From positions 806,001 through 870,000 of the forward strand of contig JAQGEQ010000020.1 of assembly GCA_034620365.1 (NCBI GenBank): DNA of 64,000 bases, written 5' to 3'. A program made the position numbers and the translations under genes. Origin of the DNA: Pegea sp. RAD2-039 (taxonomy: Eukaryota > Chordata > Thaliacea > Salpida > Salpidae). Shown here in pieces: positions 48,928-63,125 of this stretch. Within the stretch, counting starts at the first letter, position 1, and the number at the start of each line of letters is the position of its first letter. The notes beneath the pieces were generated by a model, which was given only the letters and a program-made list of their open reading frames with translations, was not told the origin of the DNA and did no database searches.

Positions 48928-51900
48928 TTAGGTAAATAAATTATGTAAAAGATAATATGTAGATAACAAATGAAAGATAGGTTCAAGTGGATTCTTCAAG
49001 TTAGAAATTGCTGAATTTTTTCGGTCTCCATCATCACTGCAGTAATAGCTATCTTCCGAGCTTTTCTGTACAAAAAATGAAATTACAAAAATATGATAAA
49101 TGTTTCTATAATTTGTTCATAGTACACAAAAATCATAGTTAATTATTGTTTGTTTTGTAGTAAAATATTTTTGGGTATTTTCCCAATCTAGTCTAAGCTT
49201 TATAGGAAATAAAGGTGAAATAAAAAGTGCTTGTTTTAGATAATACAACTAATCGAAGTAAAGTATTGAGCTTTGAAAACTGAACAAGTATGTATGCTTG
49301 ATTACTTTCAAGGTAATTTGAATAATTGTTCTGTTATATTTACATATAGATTGAAATATACTCTAAAAACTAGAAAACTAACATTTTTGCCAAAATTTAT
49401 AGTTTAAAAATAGTAATTATTGAAAAATAATTTGGCCATGGTATAAATGATTTTATTTTGTAAATACAACATATTTATGAAATTATAAGCGAATGGATAT
49501 TAATCTTTAATTAAGTCTAAATCTTCTAGTTTATTATATGAAGCTTGAAGTTAAACAGTTTTTGACTGAATTTTTAATTGATGTTTTACTGTCTGCTTGA
49601 GATAATTACTTCAGATACTCTTATAAGCTGCATTAAACCTTATGTCATACTCTATCTTTTAGATAGCTTATCAACCAAAAACTATTAAATGTAGGAACTA
49701 AAGGTGGCGAAAACTATAATGTGTATGAGTTGACGTATTCAACATCTATTTCAGAACCAGTAAATACTTAAAAGCATTCCATTATGCTTTGAAAGTATAT
49801 GTAATGACTTAAGAAATTAGTTCTAGAAAATTAACTGAACAATTTTTCAATTGCACGTAATTTAATCGAAATTTTACTTTTTGTGAGTAATTTTTATACT
49901 GAAAAAGCTGGTTACATTTCAAGCTGTTGTAAAGAATGTTTGAATATTTAAAGAGATTAAATAATGAGTTATGAAACAATTTTATCAAAATACTTTTAAC
50001 AATAAAATATCTATTTGCAACAATGGCACCATTGAAAACTTTTATAAAAAATGTAAAACATGGCAAATAATTAGATTAAAATCTTAAAAGTTACTTACAA
50101 AAACAGATGAAGGACAAGATGTTTGAGAATATGAACCTTTTGTTTCTTCACAATCTCCATATAATTTGCAAACATCAGATTCAGGTAGTAAAACAGATTG
50201 TAAAGGATAATTATTCTTACTAATAAATTGTCTCTTAATGAAATGTTAGTATGTAAATATATCTATTAATTACTCATCTTTAGTAAAAGATGCTTTAATA
50301 TTACAGCTTTAGATTTTCTATAAAATAGAATGTTTTATTCCATATAAACAAAGTATCATTAAGAAATTCTATTTGTTAATACAAATTTATTTTTTACTTT
50401 TATTGCTTCTTAAAAACAAATATTTTCTCTCATTTAATCTTGCTTCTAATTAAAAAAGTGCAATGATATATGAATAGTACCAGAGACATATTAACCACTA
50501 ATATAACCTAAATTGCTAACTAAATAATCAAGGATATTCTTCAGTCTTTGTGGAGTAATATCAAAATTATTCTCTTTTATACACGGGCGATTTGGATCAC
50601 TATATTCGTCATTTGGAGGTGTAAGTGGTTGAACGATTACCAAATAAAGATTGCTATTTGATAGATGGATTGCGTGAATATTTCTGTGAATCAAGCATAG
50701 CAAATTTAGAGGTTTCTTACAAACGATAAGATCTTATGATATACAAAAGTGACTAAGCTACTAAAGTATTTGATAAACAACTTTGAACATGAAAGTGTTC
50801 CACAGCATTCAACGACGTCGTTGTAATATGATTTTGAACGGTTAGCCACGTAAATTTCGTGTTTGATATAGCAAGGCCTACATACAAAAGTATCATGTTT
50901 AAAATTCAAACACTGCTGATATTCCAATTTATTCATTTAATAGTTAACAAATTTATTTTCATAAATTTTATGTATCTACTACAATAGACGATACATTAAT
51001 CTATATTCTCTACAACTGTTTGAAAATTATTTCTCACAAATATTAATTGCTGGTTTACACAGCATCATAAGATTTTGTAAGACACCTTTAATTTTAATCA
51101 TTAAAATATCCCTAAAATTATTTGCTTTGAAAGCATGTATGACGTTTATTATGAAAAAAATATTGTTTTATTCAACGAATAGTTGAGTTTTGTTAACGCA
51201 TTAAGAAGTCAAACAAAAAAGAGTTAGAAAAAGTACATATCACAAAAGTGTTCTGTTGTTGACTTACTCTAATTGAGTTCTTAATCTTGCATAAGTACAC
51301 GTTGGTTGAGAGGCAAACAAAACAACCCAAAGTAAGTACGCTATAAGGTTTACCAAAAACCTATAAATAGTTTGTTTATACTTTTTAAGCCTTATAACAC
51401 ACTTACAGAAACACAATTGTTAGTTTGATAAATATTTATACTTTATAGGTAAGAATATCATTATGTCAAAACTAATATATCTTGCTCAGTATTTCGTACT
51501 ACTTTTGTATATGTTAGTAGTTTGTGCGATTTGTTCTAAAATGTATACAATAAATTTTCGAGCATGTTAAAAAATTGTTTTATATAAAGTTGTTTAGATT
51601 ACTAACATCAACTTTACTAATCTAACAGATCACGATAAAATATATTTCTGCTTTTCTGGATGTACTTGTTTTGGACTTCAGTAGTAAATGATTCATTAAT
51701 CTGACTTCTTACCTTATAACTATATTCTAAGTTTAGTTAATTTATTTTAACTTTACTGTAAACGTCTACAACAGTGAAGTAACCAGACAAAACTTTGAAT
51801 TAAAAGTAGAAAACAAGTTTTGTGGTTTTTGATGAATAAATATTACAGAGTTGATAAGAAGATTTTTAAGCTGCTGTATAAGACATAAGCTTAAGAGCTT

Positions 51901-54900
51901 CATGTAGCTTCAAGATGTTTGAATACTAACCAAGTCAATTTTTTAGGGTACCACAAAAGGCAAAAAGAAGTAGAGAGAATTGTCTGAAAATAAATTAATC
52001 ATTTTTTAAATTTTATTTTTCACCAAACCTTATTAAAATTGTTGAGTATTTGATTCTATATCTTACTGAAACAAACTGAAGCTGTGGACTCTGTACAAAT
52101 TTTGACGCCATTGCTTTTGCATCATCATCTTTAACACAAAATTGATCGTAGTTGGTGACGCTGTACTTTGTAAATACTCCTGCTTTTTCCAACTTTTTCA
52201 TTACAAGACCATCAACACGTCCAAAAAATTGTTGAATCTAAACAAAGTTTAAACCATTTTGTAGATCTTTGAATTTATATTAAAAATACAGCTTAGAAAA
52301 AAGTTAGAAGAAATTTAGAATATTAAAAAATAATTGAAATAAGATTTCAATCAGCTTTAGAGATGTTGAATTGATGAGTTACAACTAAAATAATTTAAAG
52401 AATCATCGTAGCAGCAATTTGCAGGATTCTTTCAAAAAGAAGGAAGTTAGTTTCATATGCTAAGAAACAGTTGAAAAGATAAGAAGTTTAACTGAATTTG
52501 AAAAAAAAAACATTTAGGTTGATATCTACTAGCTAAAAAAAAAAACACAAATAATACTCTGTAATAATAATAAATAAGAAGGTGGTTTTGAAGCTTGTTT
52601 AATAGCATAACTATTATTAATAGCATAGCTATTATTAATCTTGGTTTGATAAATTTATCTGTATTAAAATTCTCTACGCTTACATTTTTTCAGTATCAAT
52701 AAAAAAAATTTAAAGATAATATTTTTCAGAGTATTTTAAAGCTTAATCAAGTTTTTGCATACACGGCTAGTTTAGAATTAGCAAAAATTAATGAATTTAA
52801 AGCCTAAATAAAATTGCTTACATCAGTTTCCTCTTTTGATACTATGATGTAGCCGTTTTCATCAATAATATAGCATTTCTTATGCTAAAAAATAGATTGA
52901 AAGTAAAATATTTCTCATTATAAAAAATATAAATTTAAAAAATTAATTTTTTGTAATAATTGTAAGGCTTACAAATTATTTTCGAAAATATTTTCAGAAA
53001 ATCTTAAAGTAGTTATTGATGAGGTAAATTCATACTTTATTAGAATAACAGCCGTTAATTAGATCATCTGTAAGGTACTCTGCTATTTCTTGAAAATGCT
53101 TGGCAAACTCAATATAACTCCGGGTGTATCCAACGACTAAACAAACAAGCAGAAAACTATTTAACTTAAATAAATATTTGTAAAATGCACTAAGACAAAC
53201 AGCAACTTTGTAAGCATATATTTGCAGAAGTTATTTCGAACATTATTAGAAATTTTAAAGCATAACCGAAAAAAGTGAAAAGTAATTTCAGTACTTACCA
53301 GCGAACACCAAATCATTTATACGGACGGCACGGGCAGCAGTGATGCTGGTCTTTTGTTTGCAAAGCTTGTTTGAATCACTTTCATCTAATGTAAATGTAT
53401 ATACCCAACTGTCATTTGGAACTTCAGCCACTCTACGATAAAGATCCGGAAATTTTCTTTTTCGGAATCTGTGTCATCAATATTAGTAACTGAGACAAAT
53501 TGCTTCTTTTAGATATATTTACTAGTCTGTAACATTGATTAAATTATAATATTACTTTTAGTACTTCTTATATATATTTTAATGTTTTGTTAGTTAAATA
53601 ATTAAGATAATAATCAGATTTGACAACTTTTAAAACATAAAACAGCACAATATGTAAAGACATAAATAATTAACAAAGTAATGGCTTAAAATAATAATTA
53701 TTTCAACCAAAAATGTGATTCACTTAAAAATTTCTTCTTGCTTTTTTCTACATTCTAATTCGTCTTTATTAGTATTTTTTGAACTGTGCCAAAATTTTCG
53801 AGTCATTCCAGAACTAGTCATCACAAATGTCATTTCAATTCCAGATCTTTCAGAAAATAAACCAAATATTTTTAATTAAGTTAAAATAACAATTTTTATT
53901 CAAAATGTTTTTTTTTCAGAAAGGATTTTGGAAGCAGTTAAATTCAATGTCATTTTCGAAACTTCAAAAAAGTAATGCTTTTAACCATTTTTTTTTGGAA
54001 TAAAATTTCAACACAAATTAGAAAAAAACAGTTTTTTTATGACAACTACAAGAAAAATAACTAGTTGAAAAATATTAGCTAAGGTACTACGATAAGTTTG
54101 TCTATCTCATATAAATATTTCAATAGATAGAAAAGATAGTAAGAAAATAAAATGTAAACTTACGAGAAAAATGACTTCGATTTATTTGATTGAGAAAATT
54201 CGTACCAAGGAGTCATAAAAGTAGCTGTTTGGTAAATATCAAACAGAACTTTGTTGAGTAAAGTTTCATCGCCTTGAAAACCAAATTAGCAGTTAAATTT
54301 CAGTCTCGTCTAATTTACAAAACTTTAAGAAAACAAAATTTAAAAGTAATTCATTTAATGATTCACTTCATTATCATGATATTCAAATAATATACATTCA
54401 AAATTTTCTGGATTTGAAGATTTGAACTTCCTTTGGAGGAGGTCTTTGTTAGAAATGTCGCGAAAAGACAATGATGCCTCTTGAAGTAAAAAAGAAGAGT
54501 TCAATCTGCAATAGTTCCAATCTGTGGCAAGTTGGTAGTCCGTATTGTTCTGGATCAAGGTGCAAATAGCTTTTTGTCGAAAGTTAGAGTCGTTATTTGA
54601 TTCAACCTGAAAAAATAAAATATGATTTTAATGTTTATTTATCGGTTGTTTTAAAAATTATCGATCAAAGTAAAACCGTTATCAGCATAATAAAAAAAAA
54701 TTAAACAGTTTGAAAAACGTAAGAAGTTGTTTTTGATATCTCACCACAATTAAAAAGCAGTAACGCTAAGTTAAGTAGATGCACAGTCCTTTAAATGAGA
54801 TTAAAATACAAAGACTACAAAAATACGAACATCTAATACTTACTATCTTTTAATCTATTTAATTTGTTTATCTAGGAGCTTTGAAACATATAATTTCTAA

Positions 54901-57900
54901 AGTAAACTATAAACAAGACTTTCCGTAAAAGTATAATTCATTACACAGCTGTATTTTGAGAAAAAAAAAGTATAAATAAACATCAGATTAAATATGTTTC
55001 GGGGATTTTAAATATTTGTAAATCTTAAAGTTTCTAATATTTTGACATTTTTAATTTCAAACAAACAATCTGAAAAGTTGAGTAGTGACTTATGAAGTGT
55101 AGTTTCCTGTTTAACTTTCATAATTAAACTAATAACTTTTAAAAATACTAATGGAAAATATAAACTGTTAAGAAAGCATATTAAAAATTCTACTTGTTTT
55201 CCTGAAGAAATTTAAAAATTGCCTTTAGATTGGTTGGTTTATCAATTTAAGAATACTAAGAGAAACTAAACAAATTTATTCGGAAAAAATTAATCTTGTT
55301 CTAAAAGATTATTTAAAAAACTAATTTTATATCAAAAAATGCAAATATCCTTTTGCTTTCAAAAATCAGTTTTTAGTACAAATATTATAAGACAAATTTC
55401 CTCGTCATATTTATTTTGACAACATGCCTTTAAGCTAAGAGCTTTGCAAATACACATTTTTACAAATCAGTTAAACTGCTTATGAAAGAAAATTTCGATT
55501 TTTAACGCATATGAATATAATATAAATAAAAGATTACTAACATGTTCACAATTCTTTTCGTTATATTCTGGAGAATATTGCTTAGCAACAAACTCATCAT
55601 CAAATTTAACTTTTTTGTGTCCGTATCCATTTGGAAGAAAAAGTGCAACACTGAAGCTACCATTCGGGACAGGCTTGTAGTAAATCGTGCCCTCCAAAAG
55701 TAACAAACGTTTCTGGTTTTGAATGTTGTTAGTTAATAAGTTTGTCGTCTTGCTTTTAAACAAACCCAATTTGCGATAGGAATTTGAACTTTTGTCTTTA
55801 ATCTACTGCCAGTGACTCTATGAATCATATCTTTACGGATTTCTAAGATATCATCGTTTAGCTCCAATAAAGTGATGTCTACACTTTATATAAAAACTAT
55901 TAACTTATTTTATCATACACAAGTACTCATTAATATAGTTTATATCAAGGATTGCAAATGTTTAGAACTAACTAAAGTATTAGTTTTCATTTGATAATAC
56001 TAGAAACAGTTTATTTTAATTACAAAGATTTTTTTAACTAGAAGCATTCTATTAATTAATATTTTAATCTTTTTAATCTAACAAAACAAGATATGAGATT
56101 GATTTTAAGAGCATTGTAGTACTTGACTAGACACTTGTGTGACAAAAAGGGTTTTTACTCAAGTGGCCTGTCATATTTACTCATCTTTACTGTCAATCTT
56201 ATCATATAAAATTGTTTAAAAGTTTAGAAAAGGAAGTCAAGACACAAATGATAATAAAGCCTATTTTGCATAAAGAGCTTTACTTAAGTTTATTTACTAT
56301 TGTATTACAAGAGATTGAGTGTTTTAGGAAGTCATTGCTGACATAACTGCTTCAGTTGAAAACCAATAATATAAAAATATGTTTTGTTAAAATTTACTTT
56401 GTGAGTATAAATAATTTTCATTTACTGCCTTTTGATTAATTATGCAAGGTTTAAATTAAAAAGAATCTTTTCGAAGTTTTTGCACATTTCAAAACTTTGA
56501 ATCTTATTTTTCTGTAAATAGAATTTGTTTACATCAGATAATATATCAAGCAATAATTAATTACCTGTTATATCCTGGTTTTGTTGTGTACGAATCAATT
56601 GATTTATCATAAAATGTAGTCGTTAGTCTTGGGTGCAATACAGTGAGACCAATATCAGTTACCATGAAGATGTAAGCGTTAACATCCAATCTTTGTATAA
56701 AAATTAGTGTATTTATTATATAGTAAAAATATATTACCGTGCATGACTATCAAAGAAACTTATAAATAAAATTTATAATTAATTTCAATTTTCATAATCA
56801 AGGAAGGATTTTAAATAAAAAATCTACGAGCAAAAAACTAAAACTTGAAAAAATTATTAAACAAATAAGATTAAGTCGTTTAAGATATCTGGAACTTAGT
56901 AAATTTTCAGCAAATATTGACACATGTTAAAGCGACGATTCGAAGTAGTAAGTGTTGAGAGGTTCACTGCTATAAAATATTCAGACTAAAACAAACTCCA
57001 GATTTCGTCAATTTATTTTGAGAAAGGAATTTAAAAACTCAAAATTTGGAAAAGTAATAAAAACGAATAATAAAAACTTATTGAAGTGAAAAACTCTGCT
57101 CAAGTAGTGACTGCTCTAAAAATCTTTCTATCTATAAAGATTGCTTTCTGAATAGAGATTTTATTAGTTTCTTTTTTGTCTAAGTTGATTTAATATTTTA
57201 AAACACTTAAGATACTTAAGTAGTTGGAAATTTTTTGAAATTAAAGTAATAAAAAAGTTGATAAGTTGTGAAAAATCTGAGTTAATAACTTGTCAATTTC
57301 CATAACCGAAAGTAGTTCATCAACTGAAACATCAGTTCCAACGACACCAAGTAAATTGTTTCGAATTACACCAGTATCAGGTTGTTTTTTGTCATAAACA
57401 GCACTAGACACGCTTACCACCATACCAAGACCCTTAAATATAAATCAGTTGAAAGGTTGATTATAATTTTCAGTGAAAGTTATTAGCTTACAACATTTAT
57501 TTTATTTTTACTTTTAAAGATAAAGTTTTTGAAATTACAAGATTAGATTTTTAATTCGTTTGTTGAAATGAAAAATTGATGTTTTATTAAAAACAATGAC
57601 CCTGAGTGTTTTTTAGCATAAGATTATGATTTTTCACTTTACTAATCAAAAGGTTAGTTGAAATCTTACTTCGTTATCAAAAGCTTTCTGGTAGTAAGCT
57701 TTTGTCCATACGAACCGGCTATCTTCTAGATTTGATAATGGACGGTTGAAAACGTTGGTGTAATCCTAAGAAGTTACAAAATTCAAATATTTTGATTAAA
57801 ACTTTTAGATTATTTTTAAAGCTTCAAAAATAACAGCTTATAGAAATACTTAAGCATAGAAAAGTAATTTTGTATTTTACATACTTCTTGAAATTGAATA

Positions 57901-60900
57901 GAAAATATACAGAAAAATACAATAATTTACTATATTACTAAAAGAAAAATTGATATTCTAATAAAAAAGTAAAATAGTCTTTCAGTTATAACTTAGAACC
58001 ACACCATTGCTGTGGTTCAAACTAGTTTTTGAAATAATTTTAAAAATGATTGATGAAAGGTATGTTCTTTTACTAATTTCTTCTCATATTCTACAACTTG
58101 AAATATCATTTTATGAATTTAATCTTTGTCTTCAAACAGCGCATTTTATTGATTATTTATCTTATGAGTTCTTTATTGGATTTGTTGATTTTAAGTTAGC
58201 CGTTTAGAATTTTGCGACAAAACTAGTACAATAAACTTTGCAATAATTTGAACCAACTAGTATTTTGCTATCAATGTTGTTTTTGCTTTCAATTTTTTTG
58301 AAGTATCCATTGTATTGACAAGCAAGCTCTTTTAGAGCACCTTCATAGGACTGTTCACGTCCAACCAGATAGGTGAATACCCTAGCCTGAAAAAGAAGTG
58401 ATTTTTGAACGATTTTAAAACCTTCATGGAATACGTTGCAGAATGATTAAATGTGTTTTGAATTTATACAAGTTTGACAAAATTTCATGATTTATGTTGA
58501 TAAGAGAGAAAAAGCAAGCTAGATTAGAAACATTTCCTATAAAAGTTTATTTTTAGATATCTTCTCAAATTTGAGATGTACTAATTTATTTTGAAATTGA
58601 AATTTTACGGAAATCAAAATGAATGATGTTGCAAGATGAACATAAATATCTAATTAGACTAGTTGGTAAGTTTCAAAGGTTGCTTCTTGTAAAATCAAGT
58701 AAGTAAGGTAATTATCATTTATTATTTTATAGAAAACGTTTGAAATAGTAAAATGATTTATATTAGTCAAGACTTTAGTTTATTTATAAAGTGCAGTTGA
58801 TGGAAATGATGAACTGGGAGTTTAAAATCTGTCATCAGAGATAGTATTTCTGCAGCTAGCAACTATTTTGTCGTAAAGATGTTGAAAGATTGAATATCAA
58901 AAGACTTTTCTCAATATGAATAATCTTAAATTTTCTCTGAGAATTACTTGACTCAGTTAGGAATCTTTTAACTCAAATCTTTTTTAGTTTTTTGAATAAT
59001 TATCTAATTTTTCAGCAAATAGTGATTTGAAATTAGCTTTAAGATTTGAAGTTTTTTTTTACTAACATTTAATGGATATTTTGATAAATTAGACTTCAGA
59101 GTAAACAAAGATTAACTTTTAAGATTTCTCATCTGCTGGAAATCCCTTAAATTTACTTTTAGCTTTTTATCTTTTACCCATTCGAGGCGGTTATAGATTA
59201 TCAAGTCAAATGTAGTTAATCAATAAGTAGAAATAGAATAGTTTCAGTTCTTACTTCATGCTGAGATTTCACTCCCAACTTCACGTTTCATGAAAGATAA
59301 GTTTAAGTAAAAATAGAAGAAGAATCAAATATTCAGTTGAAAGACATATTTCAGTGGACACTCTAAACGCTACGCTTCAATAACACTGATCACTGACCTG
59401 TATCTGCTGCTTGTCAAATTCCTCTTCGAAAACACGGAGAAAACTTCGTGTCAAAGCGTCCGTAACTATGACGACGGCGCAGTTACAACTTGAGTCGGTG
59501 TTTTTATCATTGAACTAAAAAAGAGTAACTTTTAACATCCTTCAAAGTTTGAAAAAGCTCCTAATAGATTTTTTTTTAATCTTTAAAACATAAAATGTTA
59601 TAAGTTTTGTTATGAAAACTTTCAATTATAAGATTAATTTAATTAAAGTAAATTTCAAACACAAAGTTTTGACGAATAACAAGACAAGTTTTCTTAATTT
59701 AAAACCTTTCTTATGGTTTAGTGATAACGTGTTTATTGATGTTAAAGAAATTAAATTTCCAATTTGCCTTTGAGGCTTACAAAAATAACCTTGAAGTTTT
59801 CACATTTTAATTATTCAAATAACAAAGTTTTGATTCAAAATGTTGTTGTAAAGATCGATTAGATATTGAATACAAAAAAAATGAAATATTCAGAAGAAAA
59901 TTTAGATAATATTATTAAAGATTATAAAAAGGACCTTTTTTAACAATTTCACTGCAGCTCTAATCCCAGCATCAAAGTTAGAAATGTTTCTCGGATCAAT
60001 TTCTTCTAAGTTGTTAATAACCATCTAGAAATTGAAGTTGAAATCATTTTAATGACTTGTTTGTTTTAAATAATTTCCAAATTAATTTAGGATGCCAAAA
60101 TTTGTGAGAATTCGTAAAAACTAGAAAGTGTGATAAACAAAAAGTTAGATTTCTTTCCAAAACTCAAATTGTCTTATGCGACAAAAAAATAAAGAGCTTT
60201 TGTAGGTTACAGGATATAAAGAAGCATTAAAAAGCTTCGAATAACATCTGGTTTAAGTTGTTAAAGTCGGTTGAAAAGATTTTACAGAAATCAAATTAAA
60301 GTATTACAATTGATGCTACTGGAACCTGTTTGTTTCTGGGCAGGGCTCGCACTAGTGTACCGTTGAATTCCGCGACAATATATTGAGGAGTTGTACTGAA
60401 CTGCAGAAGATAAAAAAATGTTTTAGGGAAAATAGATCTTAAAGAAAGAAAGAATTGGAAACTTTTCTGATAACGACATCATCATCTGAAAAAGTTTCTA
60501 GATAGAAAATTAATTTGCAAAATTTTTGTCGTGTAGCAAATTGTAGCACTTAAATGATGGTTTTTGACGATGATCACGTGTCTTTGAAAGGCGGAAACCG
60601 AATCACTGCTTGAGGCGGATGTCGTTCTGTGAGAAGAAAGATCTTCTTCGCTCAGATCGTCTTAACATTTGACTATGTGCAGTCAAGCAAAACCATATCG
60701 AGTAACTTTTGTTCTTGTTAGTTTATTGAATTGTAGAAGCCAAATGATAACTAAAGAAGATTAATTTATCGGTAACCTAATTGGCAAAGTAAAATTGAAA
60801 GAGAGAATTCATTCTCACAAGCTTTTTTAATTTAATTAAATACTGGTCTTCATTGGTTTTAATGAACTTTTGAGGTTTAATCTTTCAAGATACTTGAAGT

Positions 60901-63125
60901 TTTTTTTAGAATGCCTTCCACAAGAAGTTTCTTCGTGATTAAAGCTTGTATTTATTACATCATCAAATAATCCAACTAAACTTTGATAGCAGTCTTTCAA
61001 TTTATGGATTTTATGGGTGCTTTTTTCTGTTTGATGCTTTGATAAAAGTACTTTGTTTACTTATTGTTATTTCTTATCAGTCACAAACTTGTTCTAGCCA
61101 AAAAACGAGCTCTCACAAACAACTTGAAACAAAACTAAAAACATTAAAACGTAGAATTCATGAATAGAGTTTTGGTAGTCAACTTCTTAAGTTACATTTT
61201 TTATAAGAAAAACTGGCTTAGAAACGCTATTCAATTTTCAATTATCTCAATTAGACCAATTAGAAAGTTTTTTTTGTTTTACTAAGAAAGCTTAAACTGT
61301 TAAATTTTCCAGGTGATGAGAAAGCTTGAAAGTTTTTCAAAGAAAGCTAAAGAAGTTGTAATAAGAAGTTGTGATAATAATTTAGATCGTTACATAACCA
61401 TACTGAGATCGCTGTTTTAGCAATTATTTGTTTAAACGTTTTGTTAAATCAGAGAAAAAATGTTTAAGATATCACATAAGTAGTGAGTCTAACATTCAGC
61501 ATATGAAAACGCATTTATGGAAAAAAAAATTAATTAACAAGAGTTATCAAAATAATTGCTTGTACAGAACCTTTTGAATATATTTAATTTATTATCAGTT
61601 TTAGTGTTTGAATCAAGCTTTTACCTTTCTTTTGCCAAATATAAAAACTTAAGCTTGTGAAACATCTTTTATATTTGATCAAAATTATGAGTATAATAAG
61701 TTGACTAATAGAATAGCAACAGTTATAAAATTATTACTTTTGACCTTAATAAGGTGATTTGAACCAAGCAATAAATATCTGTACTTATGCAATTGTAACT
61801 TATTTCTAGGATTATTTTTCTTGCGGCATACATCGAAAAAATTAGATAAGATTTCTTGAAAGTTATTTAAACTCACAAATAAAACCATACCAAATTTTGC
61901 ATGGTTTAAATTATTAAAAAAATATTTGTTGGTGACAAGGCTCTACTTTGTGATTGTTTTTCTGTCAGATTAAAATATGTTCTCCTTGGTGAAAGTGAAT
62001 GGTTTAAGCAGGGGATTTAATACCGTGTAAATATTTCTTGCAATTATTTAATTCCTGTTGGCCTTACCATCAAAGTATTAACCAAAAATCATTTAAATTT
62101 TGTTTCAGATAATTTTGTTTTTCAATTTTTTATCTATATGCAGCTTTCATGATTTTAATCGGGATTATCTGTCAAGTATTAAAAATTTAAAATAAAACCA
62201 GACTAAAAAATATAGATCAAAGCTGGATAAATTGTAAAGTTGTGGTTTCTCAAATAAAAATGTAAAGCTGTACATATAATAAGAGATGACATTAAATAGC
62301 TTTAGTAATAATTTTTCTAAACTTTAATTTGCGGCATTTCAACTGAAAATTAGAGAAATATTATTATGCAAGAAAGAGTTTGAATAAAAAGTTGTCAATA
62401 TCAACAGTGTTTTTAGTTTTAAGTTATATTTTCACAACAGCTGAAGAAAATTATGTTTAATGAAAAAACTCTTTAGTAATTATAAAATACTTAGTTCAGT
62501 TAATTTTGTATCTTTGAGTTGTTGAACATATCTTATTATCAAAAAGCAATTTTGTAGATTTTCTTCTAATTATAAAGGGCTTTAATCAAATTTTTGTTCC
62601 TTATTTCATTAAACTGAAGAATTGAAGTAATTATAATTGTTCAACAAGTATGTATGTTTCATTGACATTAACGTTTCTCAGACTTAATCAGTAATCTTAT
62701 AATAAAAGATAATCAGCTTAACTGTTTGAGTTTAACTTAATTGTTGTCTACAATAAGTTGTGTTAACTGTCAAACTATGCAATAGGCTTTGAACTGAAAT
62801 AATAAAATATTTTTTCACTGTTAACAGTATTCAATCGCTTGTAATGATTTTAATCATTAATACAATTTCAGAGAAACAAAAAACGTAAGTTTGAGTTAAA
62901 AGTACTAAAATGTAAAACAATGTTTGGATAAATAAAGTAAAAGTTTCTTACCATCAAGTTTTATAATCCTTAGATTGAATTTTAATTCATTATTGGTGCA
63001 AAAAAAACAATATACAAACATTGACACCAACATGTAGTTGCTTTTCAAGACTTTCGTAAACTTTGATCAGTCTGTATGCAGCCACTTTTAGATATTTACT
63101 GACCACATCACCCACGTTAATTAAT
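48928..63125 (-). CDS. Voltage-gated calcium channel alpha2delta subunit (alpha2delta-3/4-like), 5' end unresolved
   Basis: Extracellular, membrane-anchored subunit that brings CaV1/CaV2 channels to the surface and synapse. More than 15 exons run over about 14 kb. Recognised pieces, N to C: VWA_N (GDVVSKYLKVAAYRLIKVYE, about 63025-63125); VWA domain (TFSDDDVV near 60475; PQYIVAEFNGTLVRA near 60370; 59940-60025; VVIVTDALTRSF near 59450; 58265-58390); GVVGTDVSVDELL (57300-57435); Cache-like NAYIFMVTDIGLTVLHPRL (56570-56690); 55545-55760; LATDWNYC (54350-54605); 53300-53850; CYIIDENGYIIVS (52820-52885); 52070-52240; Cys-rich delta part (50130-50935). The last exon, ending at 48928, finishes with a hydrophobic tail (PIFHLLSTYYLLHNLFT) suited to GPI attachment. 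Signal peptide and the DxSxS metal-site exon were not found. The best match is to alpha2delta-3. Confidence 0.85.
52601..52636. repeat. Short tandem duplication, 18-bp unit
   Basis: Two copies of an 18-bp unit (AATAGCATAACTATTATT, then the same with one G for A) stand head to tail inside an alpha2delta intron. It is simple local slippage. Confidence 0.75.
60498..63024. other. Long intron region of alpha2delta with missing exons
   Basis: By family comparison about 200 residues (end of VWA_N, the RPWY-like block and the metal-site start of VWA) should be encoded here. I saw only a possible donor site near 62953 and small open stretches, none matching. Either the exons are short and divergent or they have been lost. 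Confidence 0.4.

Noticed and set aside
58007..58207. Open frame on the plus strand inside the alpha2delta gene
   Set aside because: Lies in an intron antisense to a well-supported gene and has simple hydrophobic composition expected from AT-rich sequence.
60946..61400. Plus-strand open stretches including QLETKLKTLKRRIHE and an AG-preceded MRKLESFSKKAKEVV
   Set aside because: They looked like coiled-coil exons, but no start, partner exon or homology could be found; they lie antisense within the alpha2delta interval.
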